Shown piece by piece: positions 45,001 to 54,721 of a DNA stretch of 64,000 nucleotides. Made by a program: the position numbers and the translations under genes. This DNA comes from Bacteroidota bacterium. GTDB lineage: Bacteria; Bacteroidota; Bacteroidia; NS11-12g; UBA955. The notes below the pieces were generated by a model. The model was not told where the DNA came from and did no database searches. It saw only the letters and a list, made by a program, of their open reading frames with translations. Each line of letters begins with the position of its first letter. Position 1 is the first letter of the stretch. The stretch is from positions 124,001-188,000 of the forward strand of contig JAGFIU010000024.1 of NCBI GenBank assembly GCA_024103355.1, written 5' to 3'.

Positions 45001-45845
45001 TATTCCAATTGTTTTTGCTTTGACAGCAATCTGAAAATTTTCTTGGTAATATGTCCTAATTCAAAAGTTGTATCTTCAAAACTGCTGACCCATTGTATGC
45101 CTTTGATTGCATTGGTCAAAAAAACCTCGTCCGCATAAACAATATCATTTCTGAAAAGAGAGGTCTCTATACATTCTATTCCATGTTCATTTGCCAAACC
45201 AATTATTGCTTTTCGCATGACTCCGTCCAAACAATATTCAGATAGCGCAGGCGTAATAATGGAACTTCCCTGAACAATGAATAAGTTGGAAGAACTGGCT
45301 TCGCAGAATCTTTCAAACTGATTGGTAATTAATACTTCATCTGCTTGGTTTTGGAAAGCAAAATGTGCCGCCTGAACATAACGAAGTGCAGATGTCGTTT
45401 TTAACAGAGAAAGATAATCAGCCGGTTTGGGTAATTGTGAATATTCAATAGTTCGCAGACCTGTTTCATTCAACTCAAAATGAGCAGATGAGAGTTCGCT
45501 GCCGGTAATCAGCCAATTAAAAAAACTGCTTTGTGGCATGTAGGTTCCACTCCCTTGCCTGAACACAATTAACTTGATTCGGGCATTGTCCCAATGATTT
45601 TCCTCACAAAATCGTTGAATTTGTTTTTCCCAAAAATCCTTATTCCAAAACGGTGAAATTGCCCAACCCAATATTTTAGCACTTCTGCTTAACCGTGCCG
45701 CATGAAGGTTAATAAAAGGAACTGCGCCATTCATTACTCTGACAGACTCAAAAAGTCCTTCTCCAAATTGCCACAAACGGATATCATCCATAAACAGTTT
45801 ATGGTGCTGATCAATGAAAGAGCCATTGTATAGCAATCGTTTCAT
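45000..45845 (-). CDS. Aminotransferase class IV (PabC/branched-chain aminotransferase-like)
   Basis: A PLP enzyme of fold type IV, 281 residues. Family marks: FGEGLFESVRVMNG near the N-terminus, the PLP lysine in LLKTTSALRYVQAA, the conserved FCEASSSNLFIV and LDGVMRKAIIGLA. The short length fits 4-amino-4-deoxychorismate lyase (PabC, folate synthesis) better than a branched-chain or D-amino-acid aminotransferase, but these families are hard to tell apart by eye, so no symbol is given. It lies 51 bp behind lgt and is probably the last gene of the mtaB-lgt unit. Confidence 0.85.
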   Translation of the reverse strand: MKRLLYNGSFIDQHHKLFMDDIRLWQFGEGLFESVRVMNGAVPFINLHAARLSRSAKILGWAISPFWNKDFWEKQIQRFCEENHWDNARIKLIVFRQGSGTYMPQSSFFNWLITGSELSSAHFELNETGLRTIEYSQLPKPADYLSLLKTTSALRYVQAAHFAFQNQADEVLITNQFERFCEASSSNLFIVQGSSIITPALSEYCLDGVMRKAIIGLANEHGIECIETSLFRNDIVYADEVFLTNAIKGIQWVSSFEDTTFELGHITKKIFRLLSKQKQLE

Positions 45846-45896
45846 GAATAATTGGAATGCAAATGTATAAAAAGAGCATAAAACCCTGCATTATCC

Positions 45897-47111
45897 CTAA
45901 GGAGTGGAAGCAGGAACAGATTGTTGTAATTTCTTTTTGTGTTTGGCAATGGCAAAAACAATCAATGCAACTCCGCCTAACATCAGGAATACAGATATAA
46001 TCTCGGCTTGTGTTACTTTCATTCCCAAGAAGTGAAGGATAGTATTCACTCTGATTTTTTCAATCCAAAACCTTTCAAAGCCTGCAAGTATCATATATAT
46101 TCCAAAGAGAACACCGGGTGTTTTAATTTTTTTTCTCAAAGACCATAATACAAAGAAGAAAATTCCGCAAATAATAATTTCATATAAGGGAGTAGGGAAA
46201 ACATCCGCTACCAAATGCGGGGTTTCAGCAAAATTACAATTGGCATTGGCAAAATATTCAGGAGTACCGTATGTATAAGGATTACACTCTCCGTTCACAT
46301 TATTTGGGTAGTTGTATGCCCAAAACCATTTAGGCAGCCATGACAACCAAGCAGGCATGGGAGCGGTATTCACAATTCCCCAGTCTCCGTCCCCGGCAAT
46401 ATGACAACCTATTCTGCCGGAAGCGTAAGCCAACATCATGGCAGGGCCTCCGATATCGAGCATGTGCAAGGGTTTTACTCCTTTTTTATTTGCATACCAA
46501 ATCACAGCAGCACCACCACAAATCAAGCCTCCAAAAAATGTCAAACCACTGAAAGAAAGAAGAGAACCAACAGGGTCAGCCATAAACTGATCCCAATTTT
46601 CTAAATTGTGAAAAATTTTGGCTCCGAGCAAGCCCGCTACAGCCGCAATAACGGTCATATTGCCCATAATTTGATAAGGATGCTCAACAATAGTTTGCTC
46701 AACAGGAGGGTTTTTACGTTGTTTTTTATCCTCATAATATTTATAATAAACAACAGCAGCCGTAGCAATAATGCCCAAAATCCAATTTCCTTGAAATGAC
46801 AGAAGAAAAGAACGGGGATCACTCATTTCGCTACTGAAAAACAGAATGGGTAATAATTTAAAACCCAATAAGAACCCTAAAAATCCGCTCAATATATATT
46901 CTGTTTGAGCGTATGGTTTTCCAATGATGGTTTTGATTTTTTTACCTGTTAAAATACCTTCTTTTTCTTTGCGTTTCAATTCTAATGACATAGTGTAGTG
47001 TGCCAACAAGAAAGAAATTGCAACAAAAAAACCGAAAGATTGAACTACACGCAGAAAAGGGATTTTGAGTCCAAACAAGTCTGCAAACATGTCATAGAGG
47101 GTAGGATACAT
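45897..47111 (-). CDS. lgt: Prolipoprotein diacylglyceryl transferase (long form)
   Basis: Lgt attaches diacylglycerol to the lipobox Cys of prolipoproteins in the inner membrane, the first step for the several lipoproteins encoded here. The 404-residue product is well above the usual 260-300. The N-terminal half has four hydrophobic stretches and a soluble insertion (KKQRKNPPVEQTIVEHPY). Family motifs lie in the C-terminal half: LSFSGLTFFGGLICGG, the arginine region YASGRIGCHIAGDGDWG, FPTPLYEIIICGIFFF and GFERFWIEKIRVN. Extended Lgt proteins occur in Bacteroidota (recalled). It follows mtaB by 13 bp. Confidence 0.88.
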   Translation of the reverse strand: MYPTLYDMFADLFGLKIPFLRVVQSFGFFVAISFLLAHYTMSLELKRKEKEGILTGKKIKTIIGKPYAQTEYILSGFLGFLLGFKLLPILFFSSEMSDPRSFLLSFQGNWILGIIATAAVVYYKYYEDKKQRKNPPVEQTIVEHPYQIMGNMTVIAAVAGLLGAKIFHNLENWDQFMADPVGSLLSFSGLTFFGGLICGGAAVIWYANKKGVKPLHMLDIGGPAMMLAYASGRIGCHIAGDGDWGIVNTAPMPAWLSWLPKWFWAYNYPNNVNGECNPYTYGTPEYFANANCNFAETPHLVADVFPTPLYEIIICGIFFFVLWSLRKKIKTPGVLFGIYMILAGFERFWIEKIRVNTILHFLGMKVTQAEIISVFLMLGGVALIVFAIAKHKKKLQQSVPASTP

Positions 47112-47124
47112 TATAATATTTAGA

Positions 47125-48450
47125 TTACATTAATTTAAGTGCTGTGGCTGCATATTCCGGGACTTCACCCAAAACATGCATTGAACTCGGATCAACTGAT
47201 TGTAGTTTAACATCCACTATTTCATTCAACAACATTGGGTCATAGTCAGCTTCCACACGGATGTAGTTTGGAGTAAATCCATACATCTTGCCGGCTCTTT
47301 CTTCTTTTTCAAAAAGCACAGGATATGATTTTCCCAAATGCTGACGATAGAAAAATTGTCTTTTCTTTTCAGAAAGGTTCATCAGTTGTTGGGTGCGCTC
47401 TCCCCTTTCCTTAACAGGAACAACATCTGTCATTTTCCAAGCGGTTGTGTTAGGTCTCTCGGAATATGGGAATACGTGAAAATAGCTCACATTCAATCCA
47501 TTGAGAAAATCGTATGTTTTCAAAAATTCTTCATGTGTTTCACCCGGGAATCCTACAATCACATCCACACCAATAGCGCAATCCGGCATAGCTTCTTTTA
47601 TCTTGTTGATTTTATATTCATATAGTTCTCGCTCATACCTTCTGCGCATGGCTTTAAGAATGGTGTTGGAACCACTTTGAAGCGGAATATGAAAATGAGG
47701 CAAAAACTTTTTGGAATTGGCAACAAAATCAATGATTTCATCTCGCAACAGATTGGGTTCAATAGACGATATTCTATACCTTTCTATTCCTTCAATTTTG
47801 TCAAGTTCCCTGATTAAATCTAAAAAACTTTCATCATGATTTACCCCAAAATCACCCAAATTACAACCTGTCAGAACTACTTCTTTGACATCCGTTTTTG
47901 CGAGCTCTCTTGCCACCTTCAAGGTGTCTTGAATATTCAGACTGCGACTTTTGCCACGTGCCAAAGGAATGGTACAGAAAGAACAAAAATAATCACAACC
48001 GTCTTGCACCTTCAAAAAAGAACGGGTTCTGTCTTCACCTGAAAAACCGGGTACGAAATCCATTACTTTCTTGATATTGGAATGGGCAATGAGTGTTTTT
48101 TCTTTTTTGGTAATGTCATTGAGATAGTTCATCAAGTTGAACTTCTCTGCCGCACCTAACACCAAATCAACTCCTTCAATCGTGGCAATCTCTCCCGGTT
48201 TAAGCTGAGCATAACAACCAATCACTGCAACAAAAGCATCCGGATTGTATTTGAGTGCTTCTCTGACCACCTTCTTGCATTTTTTATCCGCATGGTCTGT
48301 AACCGAACATGTATTGATAACATACACATCAGGGCCTTCGGTAAAGTCCTTTGTAATATAGCCAATCTTCTCCAACTGCTGATTGAGTGAAGATGATTCG
48401 GAATAATTGAGTTTACAACCCAAGGTATAAAAAGCAACTGACCTACTCAT
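47125..48450 (-). CDS. mtaB: tRNA t6A37 methylthiotransferase MtaB
   Basis: MtaB converts t6A37 to ms2t6A37 with radical SAM chemistry. The 441-residue product has the N-terminal MTTase domain with three cluster cysteines (FYTLGCKLNYSES, INTCSVTDHADKKC, AVIGCYAQLKPGE) and the radical SAM motif C-x3-C-x2-C in QDGCDYFCSFCTIPLARG. GVDVIVGFPGETHEEF and the C-terminal TRAM-like region are also present. KLNYSES is typical of MtaB rather than MiaB or RimO. Its substrate is made by the TsaD encoded at the other end of the window. Confidence 0.94.
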   Translation of the reverse strand: MSRSVAFYTLGCKLNYSESSSLNQQLEKIGYITKDFTEGPDVYVINTCSVTDHADKKCKKVVREALKYNPDAFVAVIGCYAQLKPGEIATIEGVDLVLGAAEKFNLMNYLNDITKKEKTLIAHSNIKKVMDFVPGFSGEDRTRSFLKVQDGCDYFCSFCTIPLARGKSRSLNIQDTLKVARELAKTDVKEVVLTGCNLGDFGVNHDESFLDLIRELDKIEGIERYRISSIEPNLLRDEIIDFVANSKKFLPHFHIPLQSGSNTILKAMRRRYERELYEYKINKIKEAMPDCAIGVDVIVGFPGETHEEFLKTYDFLNGLNVSYFHVFPYSERPNTTAWKMTDVVPVKERGERTQQLMNLSEKKRQFFYRQHLGKSYPVLFEKEERAGKMYGFTPNYIRVEADYDPMLLNEIVDVKLQSVDPSSMHVLGEVPEYAATALKLM

Positions 48451-48474
48451 TTTTAATTAAAAATTTAAAGGCTG

Positions 48475-48482
48475 CAAAGGTA
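48475..48482 (-). promoter_or_regulatory. -7 promoter box (TACCTTTG) of mtaB
   Basis: An exact TAnnTTTG match on the minus strand, followed by CAGCC, 24 bases before ATG 48450. It would drive mtaB-lgt-pabC. Confidence 0.58.
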
Positions 48483-48586
48483 GGGAGTTAAGTTTAAATT
48501 GAGTGAAAATTTAGAGAAACCAATATGAAGTAAGCGTTGAGTAGTGGAATGAATCCTAAAATTTTATTAAAGTTTCCCCACCCACA

Positions 48587-49111
48587 TTATTTCTTTACTT
48601 CAAAATGCCAATTTTCTTCATCGGGAGCAAAAGTCCCATAAACTCCGTTATCGTTCATCAAAACAGTAACCGGTGTATTGATTGTAAAAGAACCTATATG
48701 TGATATTGGAATAATATGACTGATTCTTAGAGTTCCTCCTCCTTCTGTTTTAATATGAAAATAGAAAATCTGACCTATTACTTTTCCCTTATCCAACACT
48801 TTTTGTTGTTCATAAAAATTGATGATCACACCTCTTTTCTTTGTCCGGGTACTTATATCCTTGAGTTTGTTCACTCTCTGAAGCGCTTGTTCCAAAGTAA
48901 GGTCTTTGTTGCCGAATGTATTTATAAGCAGTTTGAAAAGAAGCAAGAAAAAATATAAGAATGAAAAGATGGTAGCAAGAATAGCATAAGAGAAACTGCT
49001 TGTCTGAAGGTATTTGAAAACAAAAAATAAGATTTGAATTATAAAGAAGGCATGCACTAATATCTTCTTATGATTGAAAGGTTTACGCTGAACATCTTGC
49101 ATCATTGACAT
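48587..49111 (-). CDS. Membrane protein, unknown function (last gene of surface locus)
   Basis: A 174-residue product with two N-terminal membrane helices (HAFFIIQILFFVFKYL and ATIFSFLYFFLLLFKLL) and a soluble beta-rich domain (KRGVIINFYEQQKVL, GQIFYFHIKTEGGG, SHIGSFTINTPVTVLM). The soluble part resembles the beta modules of the next gene upstream, which also sit behind two helices. The gap to that gene is 4 bp, so they are co-transcribed. No known family is recognised. Confidence 0.65.
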   Translation of the reverse strand: MSMMQDVQRKPFNHKKILVHAFFIIQILFFVFKYLQTSSFSYAILATIFSFLYFFLLLFKLLINTFGNKDLTLEQALQRVNKLKDISTRTKKRGVIINFYEQQKVLDKGKVIGQIFYFHIKTEGGGTLRISHIIPISHIGSFTINTPVTVLMNDNGVYGTFAPDEENWHFEVKK

Positions 49112-49115
49112 TTTA

Positions 49116-50051
49116 TTAGACTATTTGTGAATTATCGGGACTGTCAGAGCCACTGATGGCAAGCCTTCTCGGATTCTTTGGGTCATAACGTATATACAGC
49201 CTTTTTCCAACATTGAATTTATAAAGGGAAGTTTCGGGTGTGAGGCAGTATTGTTCGCTTTCAAATACATTAATGATTGTACCGCTGACTTCTAATACTA
49301 CTTTTAAAATATGAATTCCGGGCATATAATCTCTCATCACTATTTCATTTCCAAGCACTCTTGCTGTTGATTGCACACCGATGACTTTGAGTTCATTGAG
49401 CAATGCAGATGATTGCTGAATTTTTTTAATAAATTCTTGAGGTGCTACCTGAGCTGCTTTAGCAAAATCTTCATATGTATATTGCTCATAGCCCTTGACA
49501 TTAGCGGAGCTATTCATATCATTCTGCTTTTTTGTTTGGTCAATCACTACCCTGCTTTTATCATTTGGGTCATACAAAACACTAAAAGTCAAACCGGGCT
49601 GAAACATCCCAACTTGCGTTAATGGAGTCATTTGTTTGATTGTTGCATTCCAATTTTCAGAAGCGGTTTTTACATTGACATTAATCAAAAGTTCAAATAA
49701 TTTTTGTGTTCCATAACTGATGATAGAACCGCCTTGTTGAGAAGATATTACAGTAGCAATAGCCGGCTGAGCATTAGGAATATCTTCGGATTTTGTGAGA
49801 TTGCTCAAATCAGGCATTTTACCCTTCAATAAGTCCATCACCCCAAACTTTCGGAAAGTAGAACTCAAACTGAAATAGATTATTGCAATGATTGCCATAA
49901 TGCCAAAAATCACTCCTATCACCCCAAATGTCCTAATGATTGCAGGCAATATCAGAAAAATAATAGATATGGCAATAAAAGGGAAAATAAACTGTTTTTT
50001 TATCCCTTTCCCAACGCCTTGCGGGTTCTTTAATAGTTCTTCAATGTTCAT
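49116..50051 (-). CDS. Membrane protein with two beta-module repeats, unknown function
   Basis: A 311-residue product. Two helices lie at the N-terminus (FIFPFIAISIIFLILPAII and VIGVIFGIMAIIAIIYFSL). Two related beta modules follow: AIATVISSQQGGS to FSVLYDPNDKSRVVI, and GVQSTARVLGNEIV to LYIRYDPKNPRRLAI. Each ends in a YDP-N/K-x-R pattern like the one in DUF3592-type or similar bacterial modules; that comparison is from memory. It lies 11 bp behind the propeller-like gene. It probably forms an inner-membrane part of the locus. Confidence 0.65.
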   Translation of the reverse strand: MNIEELLKNPQGVGKGIKKQFIFPFIAISIIFLILPAIIRTFGVIGVIFGIMAIIAIIYFSLSSTFRKFGVMDLLKGKMPDLSNLTKSEDIPNAQPAIATVISSQQGGSIISYGTQKLFELLINVNVKTASENWNATIKQMTPLTQVGMFQPGLTFSVLYDPNDKSRVVIDQTKKQNDMNSSANVKGYEQYTYEDFAKAAQVAPQEFIKKIQQSSALLNELKVIGVQSTARVLGNEIVMRDYMPGIHILKVVLEVSGTIINVFESEQYCLTPETSLYKFNVGKRLYIRYDPKNPRRLAISGSDSPDNSQIV

Positions 50052-50062
50052 GTTGTTATAGT

Positions 50063-51217
50063 TTATAATTTAGTATTGATTATAATTTTTCCGTTAGAAG
50101 CATCAATTGCAATCAGGTTAGATTTATTAGCAACATAGAGTATATTTCCATTGATTGCAAACAATTCTTTGTCAAAGAATGGTGCATTTGCATTTTCATC
50201 TATTGGTATTTCGATTGTCCATCTCTCTTTGAGGGTTTGATAATCCAACATAGACAATAACTTACTCATTTTACTGTTTGTAGTTTTTTGAGAATACACA
50301 AAGAAACCGTTATCACAAATGGTTAGCTTATCGTCAGCAATTGGGCTTGTTGCATCCAAAGTAAGAAACTCGGGTTCAATAAAATCTCTTTCAGATTGAA
50401 CAGGTTCTTTCCCTCGTCTTTTTGTCAAAACAATTTTTCGAGTATTACCTCTAAATTCAAAATCATTAACACTAGTGCTTTTTTGCCACATTACATTGTT
50501 CCAAAAGGCATTATCCGAATTGTTAGAATTAATGAGGGTTGCTTTACCGGTAATAGGGTCTACCAAATATTGTCTTCCGTCAATTCCTTCAATCACAGCT
50601 CCGGGTTTTCCTGTTTTATTTTCAAAAAAATGAATATTACTATTATTTTCATCTGAAAAGGTACCTGCATTCAAATTCAATAAATCATCATCATCAAACG
50701 TATAACTATTATTGCTAATACTATACATGCACGGCACGGAATAATTATCAGCACTATGGAACAATTTTAACCAAACATTATTATTTTCGATATGGTTGAC
50801 ACTCAAAGAGCCACTATGTCTTTTTGGGTGTTTGATGATTTTTTCTCCGGTTTTCAAATCCACTATTTGCAGATAGTACTTGCTATATCCCGAACTAAAT
50901 GTACTACCTCCTCTTCTTGAATAATTGGTTACATGGGTAATATAATAAGTATAAGCAAAGTATCTTGCATCATTGCTAAATACCCCGCTAAACAGAGCAG
51001 GTTTCTGTTTCCCAACTTTATCAAATCCTAAGGATTTTGAAATTTTCCCGAAAAAGCCATCGTCTTGTTCTTCGGTTGATTGGTTATCGAATTTGCTAAA
51101 ATCCCCTTTAAATATCTCTTTCATTGAAATACCTGAAGAACTGACTTGCATAAACATATAACCTATTTGGATGATTAATAACCCAATGATTATAAACCCA
51201 AGTTTACCGATTTTCAT
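50063..51217 (-). CDS. Membrane-anchored propeller-like protein
   Basis: A 384-residue product with an N-terminal signal anchor (KLGFIIIGLLIIQIGYMFM) and a large extracytoplasmic domain. Repeating strand motifs suggest a PQQ-like beta-propeller: YYLQIVDLKTGEKIIKH, RQYLVDPITGKATLI, LLSMLDYQTLKERWTIEI and NLIAIDASNGKIIINTK. Such propellers usually bind partner proteins. It follows the RCC1 lipoprotein gene by only 3 bp in the same frame; the stop and new ATG there look natural since the second product has its own anchor. Confidence 0.66.
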   Translation of the reverse strand: MKIGKLGFIIIGLLIIQIGYMFMQVSSSGISMKEIFKGDFSKFDNQSTEEQDDGFFGKISKSLGFDKVGKQKPALFSGVFSNDARYFAYTYYITHVTNYSRRGGSTFSSGYSKYYLQIVDLKTGEKIIKHPKRHSGSLSVNHIENNNVWLKLFHSADNYSVPCMYSISNNSYTFDDDDLLNLNAGTFSDENNSNIHFFENKTGKPGAVIEGIDGRQYLVDPITGKATLINSNNSDNAFWNNVMWQKSTSVNDFEFRGNTRKIVLTKRRGKEPVQSERDFIEPEFLTLDATSPIADDKLTICDNGFFVYSQKTTNSKMSKLLSMLDYQTLKERWTIEIPIDENANAPFFDKELFAINGNILYVANKSNLIAIDASNGKIIINTKL

Positions 51218-51220
51218 TGT

Positions 51221-52348
51221 TTAAAAATTAATTTTTGTAAACTCATGTATATCAGTGTTCCCTTGTCCTAAGCCTAATTGCCCTGAGCCGTTTGAGCCTG
51301 CACCCCACACAGTACCATCTGATTTAAGAATTAGAGAATGATAATAACCTGCAGAGATAGATATGGCCCCATCAAATTCTTTTTGAAAATCTCTCCTTTC
51401 TTCTGTGCTTCCATCACCTAATTGCCCCATATTATTATATCCTGAGGTCAATACAGAACCGTCATTTAACAACACCAAAGTGTGGCTATGTCCGGCATAG
51501 GCTTCTTTCACATTCGATAAGATTTGAATTGGTTTTTTGACAACTCTGAAATCGTTGAATCCTAGTTGGCCTGCACCATTATAACCCATACCCCATAGCG
51601 TACCATCATTTTTAATGAAAATAGAAAACTGATTTCCTGCACTTATTTGCTTCACATCATCCGCAATTTGCAATGGACTAAGCTGAATTTCTTGTGCTTC
51701 TTTTCCAAGTTGGTAGGCATCATTGTGTCCACATCCCCACAGAGTTCCGTCATTTTTCAAAATCAATGTATGCTCCTTTCCTCCTGCTACCGATTTAACT
51801 CCATCCATAATTTTAACCGGTGACTTTTCTTCATAATCTGTTTTTCCTGTTCCTAACTGTCCAAATGAATTGTGTCCGAAAGCCCATAAACTATTGTCGA
51901 ACTTAATAAAGAAACTAAAATCAACTCCTGCTGCAATGAATTTAACATTGTCAGCCAATTTTTTCAGTGTGTTCGTTTGCAGAACATCCGGCAATCCCAA
52001 TGAGCCATAAGAGTTCTGACCCACCACCCAAAGTGTTCCATCTTTTTTGAGAAACAATGAATGAGATTCTCCCGCAGACACATCCAAAACTCCCGAAACA
52101 CCTTTTATGGGTGTTCTAATGATTTCTAAATCCTTACTGTTGCCTAACTGTCCGTCTGTATTCCTTCCACTTGCCCACGCTACATCATCTTTACTGATAA
52201 AATAACTGCATAAATCCGCGCCTCTCAATTTGACCATGAAAGTGCTGTTATTGTCTGCTGCTTGGGGTTTCTCTTCCTCAACTTTACATGAAGTAAAAAA
52301 CAAAGCCAATGCCATTCCTAAGGCTATTTTTTGTGTATTCATATTCAT
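51221..52348 (-). CDS. RCC1-repeat beta-propeller lipoprotein
   Basis: The signal sequence MNMNTQKIALGMALALFF runs into the lipobox FFTSCKVEE. The rest is made of about seven RCC1-type repeats of roughly 50 residues with the core pattern SAG-x4-L-x-KNDGTLWG-x-G-x-N-x2-GQLG, for instance LKKDGTLWVVGQNSYGSLG and IKNDGTLWGMGYNGAGQLG. Seven blades fit a closed propeller. RCC1 repeats are better known from eukaryotic nucleotide-exchange factors; in bacteria they occur in secreted proteins of unknown role. An envelope binding function is inferred. Upstream is a 206-bp gap with no evident promoter. Confidence 0.88.
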   Translation of the reverse strand: MNMNTQKIALGMALALFFTSCKVEEEKPQAADNNSTFMVKLRGADLCSYFISKDDVAWASGRNTDGQLGNSKDLEIIRTPIKGVSGVLDVSAGESHSLFLKKDGTLWVVGQNSYGSLGLPDVLQTNTLKKLADNVKFIAAGVDFSFFIKFDNSLWAFGHNSFGQLGTGKTDYEEKSPVKIMDGVKSVAGGKEHTLILKNDGTLWGCGHNDAYQLGKEAQEIQLSPLQIADDVKQISAGNQFSIFIKNDGTLWGMGYNGAGQLGFNDFRVVKKPIQILSNVKEAYAGHSHTLVLLNDGSVLTSGYNNMGQLGDGSTEERRDFQKEFDGAISISAGYYHSLILKSDGTVWGAGSNGSGQLGLGQGNTDIHEFTKINF

Positions 52349-52554
52349 CTTTTATATATTAAATTCTTATCTTGTTATATTAACAACATAATCAACAAGA
52401 CAGCAAGCACAAAATAATATCCCTTCTAAAAGGTGTGCAATCCCATAATCATAGGAGATTAATGTGGGTTGAGTTCTAACATTTATGTTTTAAGAATTGA
52501 GAATAATGCAATTTTCAAATTATGAGAAAACACATCTTTCATTTACTTGATTTA

Positions 52555-54717
52555 TCAAGGCTTTACCAATACCTCCTTACTCTTTTCAGAAAAGTAAGGC
52601 CCTTTTTCTTGCTTTACTTCAATAGAATATTTGTAGGTATTTCCTTTTTGGACGTAGGTATCAACAAAGATCTTTGTGTTTTTATCCGTTGTATTCCACA
52701 TTCTCATTGGTTTGTCATTTTCTGAGCGATAAATTACAAAGTAATAATCATCTTCAGAGGAAGAGTAATTCCAAGTTAGCGATATACTATTCTTTTCCTC
52801 AGAATAGGAAGCCTTGATTTCTGTTGGAGGTTCAAAAATATCCATACGGCTGTTTTCTGCTACTACAGGAAAGGCTTTCTCGGAGCGAATACCGATGATA
52901 TCAACTGCTTGTACGGAATATACATACTTAACATTGAGTTTGATAGTAGAGTCAATATAGAGAAACTCGCTTTCCAAGGGGTCGTGTTTCACTTCTGCTA
53001 TTTTGGTATAATTCTCTTCATTGCTTGTTTTTCTCAAGATTTCATAATGAGAAACCCCTTCAGTACTGCTACCAATCCATACCATATAAACTTTGTTGTT
53101 TTCAACGAAAATTTTCTTTGAAACAGGGGCAGTTGGCGGGATAGGGTTAGGTTTGTCAATTTTTACTACATCTGAATATACAGATTGATTTCCGTTAAAA
53201 TCAATTGCATTGATTTTGTAGTAAACAGAACGGTTAAGTGACTTGATGCTAAGACTATCAATAAAGACATTTTGTGTTGTAGGGAACTGTGTTACTTGAA
53301 TAAAACCTGAGTTTGGTTTGTATGAATAATAGACTTTATAGCCTGCTACATCAGACTCAGGATTTAGAGTCCATTGCAGTCCTACAACTCCTTTTTCACT
53401 CATCTTACCGACCAAGGATTTTGGTTTACTTGGCGGAATTGTATCAACTATGAAAGCAAGACGTGGAATTGAATAAGAATAGTTTCCGTTGGTATCAATA
53501 GCAATTACTACATAATAAAGTTTTTCATTACTACTCTTTACAGCAGTATCCAAAAAGTGATTTGTGTTTGCAGGAAGAAAATTTTTGTGAGCCGGTTCAA
53601 AAGGTCCGTTAATATCCGAGCCTTTTGACACAAAGTAACCTTTTAAGTCAGGTGCTTTTTCATTGTCAATCCAATGGATATAGACTTGGTTATTAAAAAT
53701 ATTGACAACGCTGTCCACAATTGGAGCAAGAGGAGGAGTCTTGTCAATTGCGTGTACTTTGATTGGTTCACAATAAGGGCTGACATCGGCAAAAGCATCA
53801 ATACCCGAAATCCTGTAGTAATAGTCAACATAGTTTTCAGGTACTGAGTCAATATATATTTGATAATCTCTCAATATTGCATTTATTGCTGAGATTGTAC
53901 TGTCATTTGAATTTGCTTTTGGGTCATAAGGTGCAAAATAAGGTTCGTCAGTTAGTTTTTTATAGGTTTTACCACCGTCATCACTTCTTTCAATAAAATA
54001 ATTTGTGAAACCTGAAGGCTGTTTTCTCATCCAATGTAGTTCTATTACCCTGTCATCACTAAGTCCAATAAGTCCCAGAGGTGTCGGTTCTTTTTTTGGT
54101 TTCCCATTTATGACTTTAGTAATTCCTGCTCTCAGAGGTATATTCAGATAAGCGGTATCGCAACGAACAATATAAGAATAAATCATTCCTTTTTTTACAT
54201 CCTTGTCAACCCATCTCAAACCCATATAGTCAGCCGCAATTGCCGATAAATCAGCGGACATCATGGCTGTATAAAATCTCAAATTAAAAGCATCTGCTTG
54301 CTGTTCGACTTCATCCATAAATGTTTCAGGAGCTTTGTCAGTGGTTTTAAAGTTCTTTCCATAGAGAGCTTGAGCCGCCATTCCTATGTACTTATTATTT
54401 GTGCCCGCCAACTTATTAAAATCATCCAAAGATTTTGGGAAAACTGCTTTTGGAGTGAGTAATACTGTATCTGTTTTGCCATCCAAGGAATAATTTACTC
54501 TGTAAAGCAAACAACCTTTCTTTTTGCTGAGCATCCATGCCACTCCGTCTGTCGGAGCCCACCTGATTACAACAGAATCTTCATAAGCTTTGCTTTTTAC
54601 AGCAATACCGAAATCAGCAGAAGAGTCCAACAGCCCTGTCACTTGGGCATTTACGACAATGCTTGCTTGCAAAAAAATGAGGATGATTATTTGCTTAATG
54701 TATTTCAATTTGTTCAT
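52555..54717 (-). CDS. Secreted fibronectin type III protein
   Basis: A 720-residue product with signal peptide (IKQIIILIFLQASIVVNAQ). The first 330 residues are helical/mixed. Several FN3 modules follow, marked by the Pro-rich linkers KTPPLAPIVDSV, TIPPSKPKSLVGK, IPPTAPVSKKIF and EPPTEIKASYSEEKNSI and by the blade motif VVGLQWTLNPESDVAGYKVYYS. No sorting domain is seen at the C-terminus (EKSKEVLVKP). It follows the giant gene by 4 bp, so they are co-transcribed. It may be a surface fibre or scaffold; the function is unknown. Confidence 0.84.
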   Translation of the reverse strand: MNKLKYIKQIIILIFLQASIVVNAQVTGLLDSSADFGIAVKSKAYEDSVVIRWAPTDGVAWMLSKKKGCLLYRVNYSLDGKTDTVLLTPKAVFPKSLDDFNKLAGTNNKYIGMAAQALYGKNFKTTDKAPETFMDEVEQQADAFNLRFYTAMMSADLSAIAADYMGLRWVDKDVKKGMIYSYIVRCDTAYLNIPLRAGITKVINGKPKKEPTPLGLIGLSDDRVIELHWMRKQPSGFTNYFIERSDDGGKTYKKLTDEPYFAPYDPKANSNDSTISAINAILRDYQIYIDSVPENYVDYYYRISGIDAFADVSPYCEPIKVHAIDKTPPLAPIVDSVVNIFNNQVYIHWIDNEKAPDLKGYFVSKGSDINGPFEPAHKNFLPANTNHFLDTAVKSSNEKLYYVVIAIDTNGNYSYSIPRLAFIVDTIPPSKPKSLVGKMSEKGVVGLQWTLNPESDVAGYKVYYSYKPNSGFIQVTQFPTTQNVFIDSLSIKSLNRSVYYKINAIDFNGNQSVYSDVVKIDKPNPIPPTAPVSKKIFVENNKVYMVWIGSSTEGVSHYEILRKTSNEENYTKIAEVKHDPLESEFLYIDSTIKLNVKYVYSVQAVDIIGIRSEKAFPVVAENSRMDIFEPPTEIKASYSEEKNSISLTWNYSSSEDDYYFVIYRSENDKPMRMWNTTDKNTKIFVDTYVQKGNTYKYSIEVKQEKGPYFSEKSKEVLVKP

Positions 54718-54721
54718 TTTT

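Noticed and set aside
50063-52348. RCC1 gene and propeller gene in the same frame, 3 bp apart, as another nonsense-split gene
   Set aside because: The second product has its own N-terminal membrane anchor right after the ATG and the first ends after complete repeats, so these are two natural genes.
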